A stretch of DNA of 64,000 bases from Streptomyces sp. NBC_01268 (GTDB taxonomy: Bacteria > Actinomycetota > Actinomycetes > Streptomycetales > Streptomycetaceae). The stretch spans positions 4,216,001 to 4,280,000 of the forward strand of contig NZ_CP108454.1 in the NCBI RefSeq assembly GCF_036240795.1, in the 5' to 3' direction. This document shows positions 33,296 to 42,132 of the stretch, piece by piece. A model generated the notes under the pieces. It searched no databases and had not been told where the DNA came from. It worked only from the letters and a program-made list of their open reading frames with translations. Within the stretch, counting starts at the first letter, position 1. Each line of letters starts with the position of its first letter. The translations under genes were made by a program, and so were the position numbers.

Positions 33296-35490
33296 ACTCC
33301 CTGACCCGACCCGGCCGTCTGTGGCGCGGGCGGCCCGATGACGCCCCCTGGGTGCGGCCCGCCTTCCTCGGACTGCTCCTCGTCACCGCGGCGCTCTACC
33401 TGTGGAACCTGAGCGCCGGTGGCTACGCCAACTCCTTCTACTCCGCCGCCGTGCAGGCCGGCAGCGAGAGCTGGAAGGCCTTCTTCTTCGGCTCGCTCGA
33501 CGCGGCCAACGCCATCACCGTCGACAAGCCGCCGGCCGCGCTGTGGCCGATGGCCCTGTCGGTCCGCCTCTTCGGCCTCGGCTCCTGGCAGATCCTGCTG
33601 CCCGAGGTGCTGATGGGGGTCGCCACCGTCGGCGTCCTGTACGCGTCGGTCCGGCGCCGTTTCGGCGCGGGCGCGGGCCTCGTCGCGGGCGTGGTCCTCG
33701 CGCTCACCCCGGTCGCCGCGCTGATGTTCCGCTTCAACAACCCGGACGCGCTGCTGGCGCTGCTGATGACCGTCGCCGTCTACTGCGTGCTGCGCGCGCT
33801 GGAGCTCGACAAGGGCGCGGCGCGGTGGCTGGTGTGGGCGGGGGTGGCCCTCGGCTTCGCGTTTCTCACCAAGACCCTGCAGGCCTTCCTGATCCTGCCG
33901 GTCCTCGCGCTCGTGTACGTGGTGTGCGCGCCGGGCGGGATCGGGCGCCGGTTCGGGCGGCTCGGCCTCGGCGGGCTCGCGATGCTGGTGTCGGCGGGCT
34001 GGTGGGTGGCGCTGGTCGAACTGTGGCCGGCGTCCTCCCGCCCGTACGTCGGCGGCTCGCAGAACAACAGCTTCCTGGAGCTGACCTTCGGCTACAACGG
34101 CCTGGGCCGGCTCAACGGCGACGAGGTCGGCAGCGTGGGCGGCGGCGGTGCGCGCGGCGGTGGCACGGGCATGGAGCTCCCGGCCGGGCTGGAGCTGCCG
34201 GGGCGCGGCGGCCGGGGCGGTGGCGGCGGCTGGGGCGAGACCGGCCTCGGGCGCATGTTCAACGAGCAGGTCGGCGGCCAGATCTCCTGGCTGCTGCCGG
34301 CGGCGCTGCTGCTGCTCGTCGCCGGTCTCGTGGTGACCTGGCGGGCCTCCCGCACGGACACGGCGCGTGCGGCGTTCCTGGTGTGGGGCGGTTCGCTGCT
34401 GCTGACGACGGGTGTCTTCAGCTTCATGGCCGGCATCTTCCACGAGTACTACACGGTGGCCGTGGCCCCGTACCTCGCCGCCCTGATCGGCATGGGCGCC
34501 GCCGTGCTGTGGGAGGAGCGGACGCGGTTCCTCGCCTCGGCGGCCCTCGCCGCCTCGGTCGCGGTGACGGCGGTGTGGGCGTGGGTGCTGCTCGGCCGGA
34601 ACCCGGACTGGCTGCCGTGGCTGCGCTGGGCGGTGCTCGTCGCGGGCTGCGCGGCGGCGCTCGGGCTGCTCGTCGCGGCCCGGCTGGGCAGGGCGGCCCG
34701 CCGGATCGGCCTGACGGCGGCGGGCCTCGGCCTCGCGGCCGCTCTCGCGGGCCCCTTCGCGTACACGCTGGCCACGCTGGCCGACGGGCACCAGGGCTCG
34801 ATCGTCACGGCGGGCCCGGCGGGCGGGATGCGCGGCGGTCCGGGGATCACGCGGATGATCTTCGGGGAGGGGCCGGGCGGCCCGGGCATGGGGCAATTCC
34901 CGGGCGGCGGCCAGGACGGGCAGGACGGCCAAGGCGGGCAGGGCGGCCGGGGCGGCCAGGACGGCCGGGGCGGCCAGGGCGGCCGGGGCGGTCAAGGCGC
35001 CGGCCGGGGCGGTCAGGGCGCCGGCCAGTTCCCCGGGGGCGCAGGTCAGCCTCCCGCCGCCGGTCAGGCCCCCGCGGCACCCGGCGAGAGCGTCCGTCGC
35101 GGCACCCCCGGCGGCCTTCTCGACGGGGCGAAGGTCGGCGCCGCCGCCCGTGCCAAGCTGCTCGCCGACGCCGACGCGTACACCTGGGCCGCCGCCGCCG
35201 TCGGCGCGCAGAACGCGGCCAGCTACCAGCTCGCGACGGAGAAGCCGGTGATGGCGATCGGCGGCTTCAACGGCAGCGACCCGTCGCCGACGCTCGCGCA
35301 GTTCAAGCGGTACGTGGCCGAGGGGAGGATCCACTACTTCGTCGGGTCCGTCGGCGGCATGGTCGGCGGCCCCGGCGGTGGCGGCAGCAGCGAGATCAGC
35401 TCGTGGGTGGAGTCCACCTTCGAGAAGACGACCGTGGACGGCACCCCCTTCTACGACCTGACCAGCGCGAAGCAGGCCGCCCGGAAATAA
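33292..35490 (+). CDS. GT39-type membrane mannosyl/arabinosyl transferase-like protein
   Basis: A 732-residue protein. About residues 20-500 are a GT-C fold with some 10-12 membrane helices; the first extracytoplasmic loop has NAITVDKPPAALW, the acidic/DKP site of ArnT/PMT-like enzymes. A Gly/Gln/Asp/Arg low-complexity stretch follows (about 540-600). The C-terminal extracytoplasmic domain (ASYQLATEKPVMAIGGFNGS onward) is usual in Streptomyces members. It likely glycosylates a cell-surface acceptor with sugar from the GT2-GtrA partner. Confidence 0.85.
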   Translation: MNSLTRPGRLWRGRPDDAPWVRPAFLGLLLVTAALYLWNLSAGGYANSFYSAAVQAGSESWKAFFFGSLDAANAITVDKPPAALWPMALSVRLFGLGSWQILLPEVLMGVATVGVLYASVRRRFGAGAGLVAGVVLALTPVAALMFRFNNPDALLALLMTVAVYCVLRALELDKGAARWLVWAGVALGFAFLTKTLQAFLILPVLALVYVVCAPGGIGRRFGRLGLGGLAMLVSAGWWVALVELWPASSRPYVGGSQNNSFLELTFGYNGLGRLNGDEVGSVGGGGARGGGTGMELPAGLELPGRGGRGGGGGWGETGLGRMFNEQVGGQISWLLPAALLLLVAGLVVTWRASRTDTARAAFLVWGGSLLLTTGVFSFMAGIFHEYYTVAVAPYLAALIGMGAAVLWEERTRFLASAALAASVAVTAVWAWVLLGRNPDWLPWLRWAVLVAGCAAALGLLVAARLGRAARRIGLTAAGLGLAAALAGPFAYTLATLADGHQGSIVTAGPAGGMRGGPGITRMIFGEGPGGPGMGQFPGGGQDGQDGQGGQGGRGGQDGRGGQGGRGGQGAGRGGQGAGQFPGGAGQPPAAGQAPAAPGESVRRGTPGGLLDGAKVGAAARAKLLADADAYTWAAAAVGAQNAASYQLATEKPVMAIGGFNGSDPSPTLAQFKRYVAEGRIHYFVGSVGGMVGGPGGGGSSEISSWVESTFEKTTVDGTPFYDLTSAKQAARK

Positions 35491-35494
35491 TCCC

Positions 35495-35552
35495 TATACA
35501 GCGTACGAGAGCTCCTATACGGTGTACGAGAACCTGCCTCGTACACCGTATA
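35495..35552 (+). promoter_or_regulatory. TetR-type operator of the MFS exporter
   Basis: A perfect 15-bp inverted repeat (35516-35530, TATACGGTGTACGAG, with 35538-35552) with a 7-base spacer ends right at the AAGGAG ribosome site of the exporter gene. A half-site differing at two positions lies at 35495-35509. The TetR gene downstream is the likely ligand-controlled repressor. Confidence 0.75.
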
Positions 35553-35562
35553 AGGAGTTGCC

Positions 35563-37080
35563 ATGACGGCGCCGAACGGGACCGGGGGCGGCCACCCACA
35601 GCGTTGGCTGATCCTCGGCGTCATCTGTCTCGCCCAGCTCACCGTGCTGCTCGACAACACCGTGCTCAGCGTCGCCATCCCTTCGCTGACCTCCGAGCTG
35701 CACGCCACCACCAGCGACATCCAGTGGATGATCAACGCCTATTCGCTGGTCCAGTCCGGCCTCCTGCTCACCGCGGGCAACGCCGCCGACCGCTACGGCC
35801 GCAAGAAGCTCCTCGCCGCCGGCCTCGCTCTCTTCGGCCTCGGCTCGCTCGCGGCGGGCCTCGCCGACTCCACCGCGCAGTTGATCGCCGCCCGCGCGGG
35901 CATGGGCGTCGGCGGCGCGCTCCTGATGACCACGACCCTCGCCGTCGTCATGCAGATCTTCGACGACTCGGAGCGGGTCAAGGCCATCGCGCTCTGGTCC
36001 ACCGTCGCCTCGCTCGGCTTCGCCGGCGGGCCGCTGATCGGCGGCGTGATCCTGAACCACTTCTGGTGGGGAATGATCTTCCTGATCAACATCCCGGTGG
36101 CCGTCGTCGCCCTGGTCGCCGTCGTCAAGCTGGTCCCCGAGTCCAAGAACCCCCAGGGCGAGCGCCCCGACCTGCTCGGCGCACTGCTCTCCACCATCGG
36201 CATGACCGCGGTCGTGTACGCCATCATCAGCGGCCCCGAGCACGGCTGGATCTCCGGCGAGGTGCTGGTCCCGGCAGCGATCGGCCTGCTCGGCCTGGGC
36301 GCCTTCGCGCTGTGGGAGCTGCACACCCCGTACCCGATGCTCGACATGCACTTCTTCCGCAACCAGAAGTTCGTCGGCGCCGTCGGCGGCTCGATCCTGG
36401 TCGTCTTCGGCATGGGCGGCTCGCTCTTCCTGCTCACCCAGCACCTGCAGTTCGTCCTCGGTTACGAACCCCTCGAGGCGGGCCTGCGGATGGCGCCGCT
36501 CGCCCTGACGATCGTCGGACTCAACCTGACCGGCATCGGCCCGAAGGTCGTCATGAAGCTGGGCACCCCGCCCACCGTCGCCCTCGGCATGACCCTGGTC
36601 GCCGCCGGTCTCACCTCGATCTCGCTGCTCGGCGGCGGCACGGACGGCAGCTACTGGGGCATGCTGCTCGGCCTGGTCCTGATGGGCGCCGGCATCGCCG
36701 TCTCCTCCCCGGCGATGGCCAACGCGCTCATGAGCGCCATCCCGCCGGAGAAGGCGGGCGTGGGCGCCGGGATCAACGGCACGCTCGCCGAGTTCGGCAA
36801 CGGCCTCGGCGTCGCCGTCCTCGGTGCCGTCCTCAACGCCCGCTTCGCCGCCCTCGTCGCCGTCACCGCCACCTCCCTCCCGGCCGCCCTGGCCGCGGCG
36901 GGCAGCGACGCCCAGCGACAGCAGATCTCCGACGCCTTCGCCTCCGGCCTGCAGACCAGCCAGCTGGTCGGCGCGGTCGCCGTCTTCGCCGGCGGACTGC
37001 TCGCCGCGGCCCTGCTCCAGCGGGCCGAACGGGCGGAGCGGCGCGAGCAGGGCGCGGAGAACCTCGAAGTGGCTGCATAG
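35563..37080 (+). CDS. DHA2-family (EmrB/QacA-like) drug:H+ antiporter
   Basis: A 505-residue protein with 14 membrane segments. Motif A is NAADRYGRKKLLAAG, helix 1 has TVLLDNTVLSVAIPSL, and motif C-like GFAGGPLIGGVI is present. It exports hydrophobic drugs or secondary metabolites by proton antiport. An exact inverted repeat overlaps its promoter and its repressor gene follows 36 bases downstream, so it is almost surely induced by a substrate of the TetR protein. Confidence 0.9.
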   Translation: MTAPNGTGGGHPQRWLILGVICLAQLTVLLDNTVLSVAIPSLTSELHATTSDIQWMINAYSLVQSGLLLTAGNAADRYGRKKLLAAGLALFGLGSLAAGLADSTAQLIAARAGMGVGGALLMTTTLAVVMQIFDDSERVKAIALWSTVASLGFAGGPLIGGVILNHFWWGMIFLINIPVAVVALVAVVKLVPESKNPQGERPDLLGALLSTIGMTAVVYAIISGPEHGWISGEVLVPAAIGLLGLGAFALWELHTPYPMLDMHFFRNQKFVGAVGGSILVVFGMGGSLFLLTQHLQFVLGYEPLEAGLRMAPLALTIVGLNLTGIGPKVVMKLGTPPTVALGMTLVAAGLTSISLLGGGTDGSYWGMLLGLVLMGAGIAVSSPAMANALMSAIPPEKAGVGAGINGTLAEFGNGLGVAVLGAVLNARFAALVAVTATSLPAALAAAGSDAQRQQISDAFASGLQTSQLVGAVAVFAGGLLAAALLQRAERAERREQGAENLEVAA

Positions 37081-37116
37081 CATGGGCACGGAAAGGTGAT
37101 CGGACGGAGGAACGCG

Positions 37117-37884
37117 ATGGTCAAGGCGGCGGACAGGGCCAAGAACCCTGCGCGTTCCAGCGTCTGGCTGGAGAACCGGGCCACCCGCAGCGGCGGCGGC
37201 CCGGCCGGGCTCGACCGGGAGCGGATCGTGAGCACCGCGATCCGGATGCTCGACGAGGACGGCCTCGCCAAGCTGTCGATGCGCAGGCTGGCGACCGAGC
37301 TGAACGTCACCGCGATGTCCCTGTACTGGTACGTGGACACCAAGGACGACATCATCGAGTTCGCGCTCGACGCCGTCCACGAGGCGATCGACCTGGCGGC
37401 CGTCGAGGCGGCGGGGAGCTGGCAGGAACGGCTCCGGCTGATGGCGAACGACTACCGCCGGATGCTGGTCGCCCACCCGTGGGTCTCGTCGATCTCGGGG
37501 ACCTACCTCAACGTCGGGCCGCAGGCCGTCGCCGTCGCGAAGGGCATCTACTACCTGATCGAGTCGACCGGGCTGCCGCTGGACGGGCAGCCGGGAGCCA
37601 CCTCGGCCGTCTTCCAGTTCGTGTACGGATTCGGCACGGTCGAGGGGCACTTCGAGCGGCGGGCCGTCGAGACGGGCATGTCGCAGGACGAGTACTACCG
37701 GGAGGCGATCGAGGCCTTCGTGGACGAACCGCGGTTCGCCGACGACCTGAAGATCATGCGGCCCGTCATCGACGAGCGGGCCAACCGCCCGATGGACGCG
37801 CTGTGGGACCGCGACTTCGACTACGCCCTGGACGTGCTGATCGCGGGCATCGAGGTCATGGTCGCCCGCGGGCAGGAGAAGTAA
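37117..37884 (+). CDS. TetR-family repressor of the exporter
   Basis: A 255-residue regulator; ATG 37117 is chosen because GGAGG lies six bases upstream. The HTH (ATELNVTAMSLYWYVDTKDD) is of the TetR_C_1-type subfamily, with a longer N-terminal arm (residues 1-35) before it. The C-terminal domain has VSSISGTYLNVGPQAV and other ligand-pocket-like helices. It probably binds the repeat at 35516-35552. Confidence 0.88.
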   Translation: MVKAADRAKNPARSSVWLENRATRSGGGPAGLDRERIVSTAIRMLDEDGLAKLSMRRLATELNVTAMSLYWYVDTKDDIIEFALDAVHEAIDLAAVEAAGSWQERLRLMANDYRRMLVAHPWVSSISGTYLNVGPQAVAVAKGIYYLIESTGLPLDGQPGATSAVFQFVYGFGTVEGHFERRAVETGMSQDEYYREAIEAFVDEPRFADDLKIMRPVIDERANRPMDALWDRDFDYALDVLIAGIEVMVARGQEK

Positions 37885-37885
37885 G

Positions 37886-37994
37886 CGGGAACAGCGGGCA
37901 CGCGCCCACCCCGAACAGCAGGAACAGCAGGAACAGCTGGAACAGAGGGCACGCCCGCACCCCGAACAGCGGGAACAGCGGGAACAAGCGGAAA
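37886..37994. repeat. GGAACAGC tandem repeat
   Basis: About ten copies of an 8-9-base GGAACAGC/GGAACAGCG unit in two blocks, separated by GGGCACGC-type spacers, lie after the TetR gene. It is a slippage repeat without coding value. Confidence 0.6.
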
Positions 37995-38079
37995 TGACGG
38001 AGCGGCGGGCCGTCCCCTGCCCGCCGCTCCGTACCGAACCCCGCCGCGCCTCCGCTCGAAGCGCGGCCGGGAGCTTTTC

Positions 38080-39675
38080 CTACTGGGCGTCCGCCGTGGC
38101 GTCCTCCGCCTTGACGGTGTTGCTCTTCAGCGCGACCTCCTTGATGAACAGGGTCACGATGAAGGCCAGCAGCGCGAAGGGCGCCGAGTAGAGGAAGACG
38201 TCGCCGACGCCGTGGCCGTACGCGCTCTCCATGACCGTACGGATCGGGGCGGGCAGCTTGTCCATGTCGGGGATGCCGCCACCGCCGCCCTGGCCCATGG
38301 CCGCCGCGGCCTTCGGGCCGAGCTCGGCCAGACCGTCCTTGACGTAGTCGGTGACCCGGTGGGCCATGACCGCGCCGAGCGCCGAGACACCGATCGCACC
38401 GCCCAGGGAGCGGAAGAAGGTGACGACGGAGGAGGCGGCGCCGAGGTCGGAGGGGGCGACCTGGTTCTGCGTGCAGAGGACCAGGTTCTGCATCATCATG
38501 CCGAGGCCGAGGCCGAGGACCGCCATGAAGAGGGCGATGTGCCAGTACTCCGTGTCGTAGCGGATCGTGCCGAGCAGACCGAGTCCGCCCGCGGCGAGGG
38601 CGCCGCCGGCGACCAGCCAGGCCTTCCAGCGGCCGGTCTTGGTGATGATCATGCCGGAGACCGTCGACGAGACGAACAGACCGCTGATCATCGGGATGGT
38701 GAGGACGCCGGACATCGTCGGCGACTCGTTGCGGGCCAGCTGGAAGTACTGGCTGAAGAAGACCGTGCCGGCGAACATCGCGACACCCACGAAGAGCGAG
38801 GCCAGCGAGGCCAGCGTGATCGTGCGGTTGCGGAAGAGGCGCAGCGGGATGATCGGCTCGGAGGCCTTGGACTCCACGAGGAGGAACACCGCGCCGAGGA
38901 GGACCGAACCGCCGACCATGGCGGCCGTCTGCCAGGACATCCAGTCGTACTTGTCGCCCGCGAAGGTGACCCAGACCAGGAGCAGGGAGACGGCGGCGCT
39001 GATGAAGAAGGCACCCGCCCAGTCGACCTTGACCTGACGCTTCACGACGGGCAGCTTCAGGGTCTTCTGCAGCACGAACAGCGCGATCAGCGCGAAGGGC
39101 ACGCCGACGTAGAAGCACCAGCGCCAGCCGAGCCAGTCCGTGTCGGTGATGACGCCGCCGAGCAGCGGGCCGCCGACGGTGGCGACGGCGAAGGTCGCGC
39201 CGAGGTAGCCGCTGTACCGGCCGCGCTCACGCGGGGCGATCATGGCGGCCAGGATGATCTGGGAGAGGGCGGTCAGACCGCCGACGCCGATGCCCTGGAC
39301 CACGCGGCAGGCGATCAGCATGCCGGTGTTCTGCGAGAGGCCGGCGACGATCGAGCCCGTGACGTAGATGACCAGGGCTATCTGGACGAGCAGCTTCTTG
39401 GAGAAGAGGTCCGCCAGCTTGCCCCAGAGCGGGGTGGTCGCCGTCATCGACAGGAGCGCGGCGGTGACCACCCAGGTGTAGGCGGACTGGCCGCCGCCGA
39501 GGTCGGTGATGATCTGGGGGAGGGCGTTCGAGACGATCGTCGAGGACAGGATGGCGACGAACATGCCGAGCAGCAGCCCGGAGAGCGCCTCCATGATCTG
39601 CCGGTGCGTCATCGGGGCACCGGAGTTGTCGGTCCGGCCTTCCCGTACACCCGTGGCAGGTGCGGTGGTAGCCAT
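38080..39675 (-). CDS. DHA2-family MDR exporter
   Basis: A 531-residue, 14-helix major facilitator with LSSTIVSNALPQIITDLGGG in helix 1, motif A GKLADLFSKKLL, and AVATVGGPLLGGVITD as motif C. It belongs to a different DHA2 branch from the exporter at 35563. It follows the MarR gene by 85 bases on the same strand, which suggests MarR-controlled co-expression. The C-terminal cytosolic tail is short and charged. Confidence 0.9.
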   Translation of the reverse strand: MATTAPATGVREGRTDNSGAPMTHRQIMEALSGLLLGMFVAILSSTIVSNALPQIITDLGGGQSAYTWVVTAALLSMTATTPLWGKLADLFSKKLLVQIALVIYVTGSIVAGLSQNTGMLIACRVVQGIGVGGLTALSQIILAAMIAPRERGRYSGYLGATFAVATVGGPLLGGVITDTDWLGWRWCFYVGVPFALIALFVLQKTLKLPVVKRQVKVDWAGAFFISAAVSLLLVWVTFAGDKYDWMSWQTAAMVGGSVLLGAVFLLVESKASEPIIPLRLFRNRTITLASLASLFVGVAMFAGTVFFSQYFQLARNESPTMSGVLTIPMISGLFVSSTVSGMIITKTGRWKAWLVAGGALAAGGLGLLGTIRYDTEYWHIALFMAVLGLGLGMMMQNLVLCTQNQVAPSDLGAASSVVTFFRSLGGAIGVSALGAVMAHRVTDYVKDGLAELGPKAAAAMGQGGGGGIPDMDKLPAPIRTVMESAYGHGVGDVFLYSAPFALLAFIVTLFIKEVALKSNTVKAEDATADAQ

Positions 39676-39760
39676 GAGGTTCCTTTACGTGTACGTGGGC
39701 GTACGTGAAGTCCGCTGCGGTCGGATGTCGGGGCCGGACGGTGGGTCGGTCGGTCGGCGG

Positions 39761-40201
39761 TCAGGCGTGGGACCGGCAGTCCCCGAAGGCGTCGCGCAGC
39801 CGGGAAAGCATCGTGGTGAGCAGTGCGACGTCGTCGTCGGACCACTCCGCGAGGTGGCGGGTGAAGGCCTCGGCGACCCGGCGGTCGAGCTCGCCGAGCA
39901 TCGCGTAACCCTCGGTGGTGAGCCGCAGGATCCGGGAGCGCTTGTCGTCCGGGTCGGGCAGCCGCTCGATCCAGCCGTACTCCACGGTGTGCGCCACGTG
40001 CCGACTGCAGACGGACATGTCGACGGCCATCAGTTCGGCCAGCCGGCTCATCCGCATGTCGCCGTGGTGCTTGACGAGGGCGAGCACGGCCGCCGCGCCG
40101 CCCTGGCAGTGGGCGGGCAGGACCCGTGCGACGCCACGCTTGACGGCACCGATGGCGCTCACCGCCCTGGCGAGCTCCTCGTACCGGTTCAGCGTCTCCA
40201 T
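39761..40201 (-). CDS. MarR-family regulator
   Basis: A 146-residue winged-helix regulator (KHHGDMRMSRLAELMAVDMS then wing YGWIERLPDPDDKRSRIL). It heads a two-gene unit with the DHA2 exporter. Two copies of a TTGC-CTNA-GCAA type palindrome lie just upstream, fitting autorepression relieved by a drug-like ligand. Cysteines near residues 32, 64 and 142 might sense oxidants, but that is speculation. Confidence 0.9.
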   Translation of the reverse strand: METLNRYEELARAVSAIGAVKRGVARVLPAHCQGGAAAVLALVKHHGDMRMSRLAELMAVDMSVCSRHVAHTVEYGWIERLPDPDDKRSRILRLTTEGYAMLGELDRRVAEAFTRHLAEWSDDDVALLTTMLSRLRDAFGDCRSHA

Positions 40202-40221
40202 CGAGCTCCCCCAACATCTTG

Positions 40222-40263
40222 TTGCTTAGGGCAACCATAGAGATCGATGGTTGCTTCAGGCAA
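40222..40263 (-). promoter_or_regulatory. Two MarR operators
   Basis: Two 13-base near-palindromes, TTGCTTAGGGCAA (40222-40234) and TTGCTTCAGGCAA (40251-40263), are spaced 29 bases start to start, 21-62 bases before the MarR ATG. Confidence 0.6.
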
Positions 40264-40402
40264 ACTAAATCGGTCAAAGCGCGCTAAAGAATCGGTAAAG
40301 GGGGCCTGGAAGGGGAGGGGAGGTGTGGGTCCTGGGGCGGGGGCGGTACGGGAGGAGGGCGGGGCTTGGGCCGGGAAGCCCTGTTTCGCTAGGGTCCGGG
40401 CC

Positions 40403-40657
40403 ATGGCACACAACCCCCAAGCACCGTACGGCCAGGGCGGCCAGGGCCCCGAGGGCTCCTACGACCCCGCCGGCAGCACCCAGATGTTCCGCGCCTTCGT
40501 CGACGAGGGCACCCCCCAGCAGCAGAACCAGCCGGGGCAGCGGCAGCAGCAGTACCAGACCACGACCCACTCCTCCGGCCCGCGCGTCGGCCTGATCGTC
40601 GGCGTCATCGTGGCGATCGCCGTCCTGGCGGGCGTCGCCTGGCTGGCGCTGGGCTGA
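40403..40657 (+). CDS. Small single-pass membrane protein
   Basis: An 84-residue protein from ATG 40403. Residues 1-58 are hydrophilic and Gln/Pro/Gly-rich (FRAFVDEGTPQQQNQ), residues about 62-82 are one membrane helix (GLIVGVIVAIAVLAGVAWLA), and there is almost nothing after it. Similar short tail-anchored proteins are common in Streptomyces. The function is unknown. Confidence 0.7.
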   Translation: MAHNPQAPYGQGGQGPEGSYDPAGSTQMFRAFVDEGTPQQQNQPGQRQQQYQTTTHSSGPRVGLIVGVIVAIAVLAGVAWLALG

Positions 40658-40671
40658 CGCGGTCGGATTCG

Positions 40672-40795
40672 GGGCCGGGGCCGGGGCCGGGGCCGGGGCC
40701 GGTCGGGTCCGGTTCGGGTCCGGTTCGGTTCGAGTTCGGTTCGGGTCCGGCTTCCGGTTCGGTTTCCGGTTCGGTTTCGGTTCGGGCTCGGGGAG
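40672..40795. repeat. GGCCGG / GGTTCGGTTCC microsatellite
   Basis: Five GGGGCC units are followed by many copies of TTCGGTTC/GGTTCC-like hexamer and dodecamer units. It is non-coding and directly outside the long inverted repeat. Confidence 0.6.
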
Positions 40796-40821
40796 AGGGC
40801 GGTCGTGGTGGGAGTCCTGGT

Positions 40822-42078
40822 GGGCTTCTGGCGCGGCCGCCCTCTTTCCGAGTGTGGCCCCCGGGACCGGGCCGTCAAGGGCGCTCCCTGCGGTCGCGTC
40901 GCTTCGCGATTCCGCTGCGCTCCACCCTTGACGGCCCGGCCCCGGGGGCCCTTTCACACTCGGAGGGCGGCCGGGGGCGGGGCCACGCGGGGGACGGGGA
41001 GTGGTGCTGGTGGGTGCGCGGCCGCCGGGCCGGTGGGTGGGGAGGCCGGGTATCGGCGGGCCTCGTTCCCTGTCCGTCGGCCGGGTGGGTGGGGGGCTCG
41101 GTTCGTGGCCGGGGCCGGTGGGGGCGACTCCCTTGGTTCGGGGTGCGCGGCAGTGGAATGGGGCGGCTGGGCTTGGCTCAGCGGCGGACGGTCGGCGGAT
41201 GGCGGGTCTTCAGGCCCCGCTGGTCATCGCCGGTGGGTTGATCGCCGGGGAGAACCGGCGGCCGAGAGCGTCGAGAGTCTTGAGACTGCCGGGAGTGTCG
41301 AGAGCTCCGGGTTCCCAGCCGAGTAACGCCGCTCACTTCGTGCCCGAGATGGCCGGTCGGCACCTCCCTCGTCACACGAGTCGCAGACCGTCCCATCGCG
41401 GGCCGGAGTTGCACGTTTTGCATGGACGGGGCGGCCAGGACACGGAGATACGTCGGCCCGCTGAGCGTCGGGAGGGCCGTCCGGCACCTCTCCCGTCACA
41501 CCAGCCACCTCCCGTCCCACCGAGGAGGGGAGAAGGGACTGCGCGGGGCGAGCGGGGTGGACTGCCATGCAAAGTCTCCACACCATGCACGGAGGGGACC
41601 GGCCACCACCTCTCCCGTCACACGAGTCCTCGCCTGCCCCATCCCGGCCGGGGATCGCAGACTTTGCATCCCAGAGTGACCAGCCGGGCCTGAAGCCCAC
41701 CCATCGCGAGCCGGCGTCCGCTGAGCCAAGCCCAGCCGCCCCATTCCACTGCCGCGCACCCAGAAGCGACGGATGTCCGCCCACCGGCCCCGGCCACGAA
41801 CCCAGCCCCCACCCACCCGGCCGACGGACAGGGAACGAGGCCCGCCGATACCCGGCCTCCCCACCCACCGGCCGACGGCCGCGCACCCACAGGCACCACT
41901 CCCCCGTCCCTCCGCGTGGCCCCGCCCCCGGCCGCCCTCCGAGAGGTTTTTCGCACCTTCCAGCGCCGGGTCAAGGGTGGCCGTAGGTCATCGCGCAGCG
42001 ACGCGACCGTAGGGAGCGCCCTTGACGCGGTGGTGGAAGGTGCGACTCTCGGAAAGAGGGCGGCCGCACCAGAAGCCC
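40822..42078. repeat. 1.26-kb long inverted repeat
   Basis: The left arm, 40822-41226, is the near-exact inverse of the right arm, 41678-42078 (shared landmarks: GGGCTTCTGG at the outer ends, GTGCGCGGCAGTGGAATGGG and GGCCGGGTATCGGCGGGCC inside). The arms are about 400 bases and flank a 451-base centre. Each arm starts with a smaller hairpin with an arm of the TCAAGGGCGCTCCCT type. No open frame in the block behaves like a gene. It could be a MITE-like element or an inverted duplication; see findings. Confidence 0.75.
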
Positions 42079-42132
42079 GCCCGCGCCCCCACCCCGACGA
42101 ACCCAGAGACCAGCGCGCCCAGGAGGACACCG

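Noticed and set aside
33402..37997. A 1531-codon rightward frame crossing the GT39, exporter and TetR genes.
   Set aside because: Alternate reading frame with Arg/Pro/Gly composition; the real frames show membrane helices and domain motifs.
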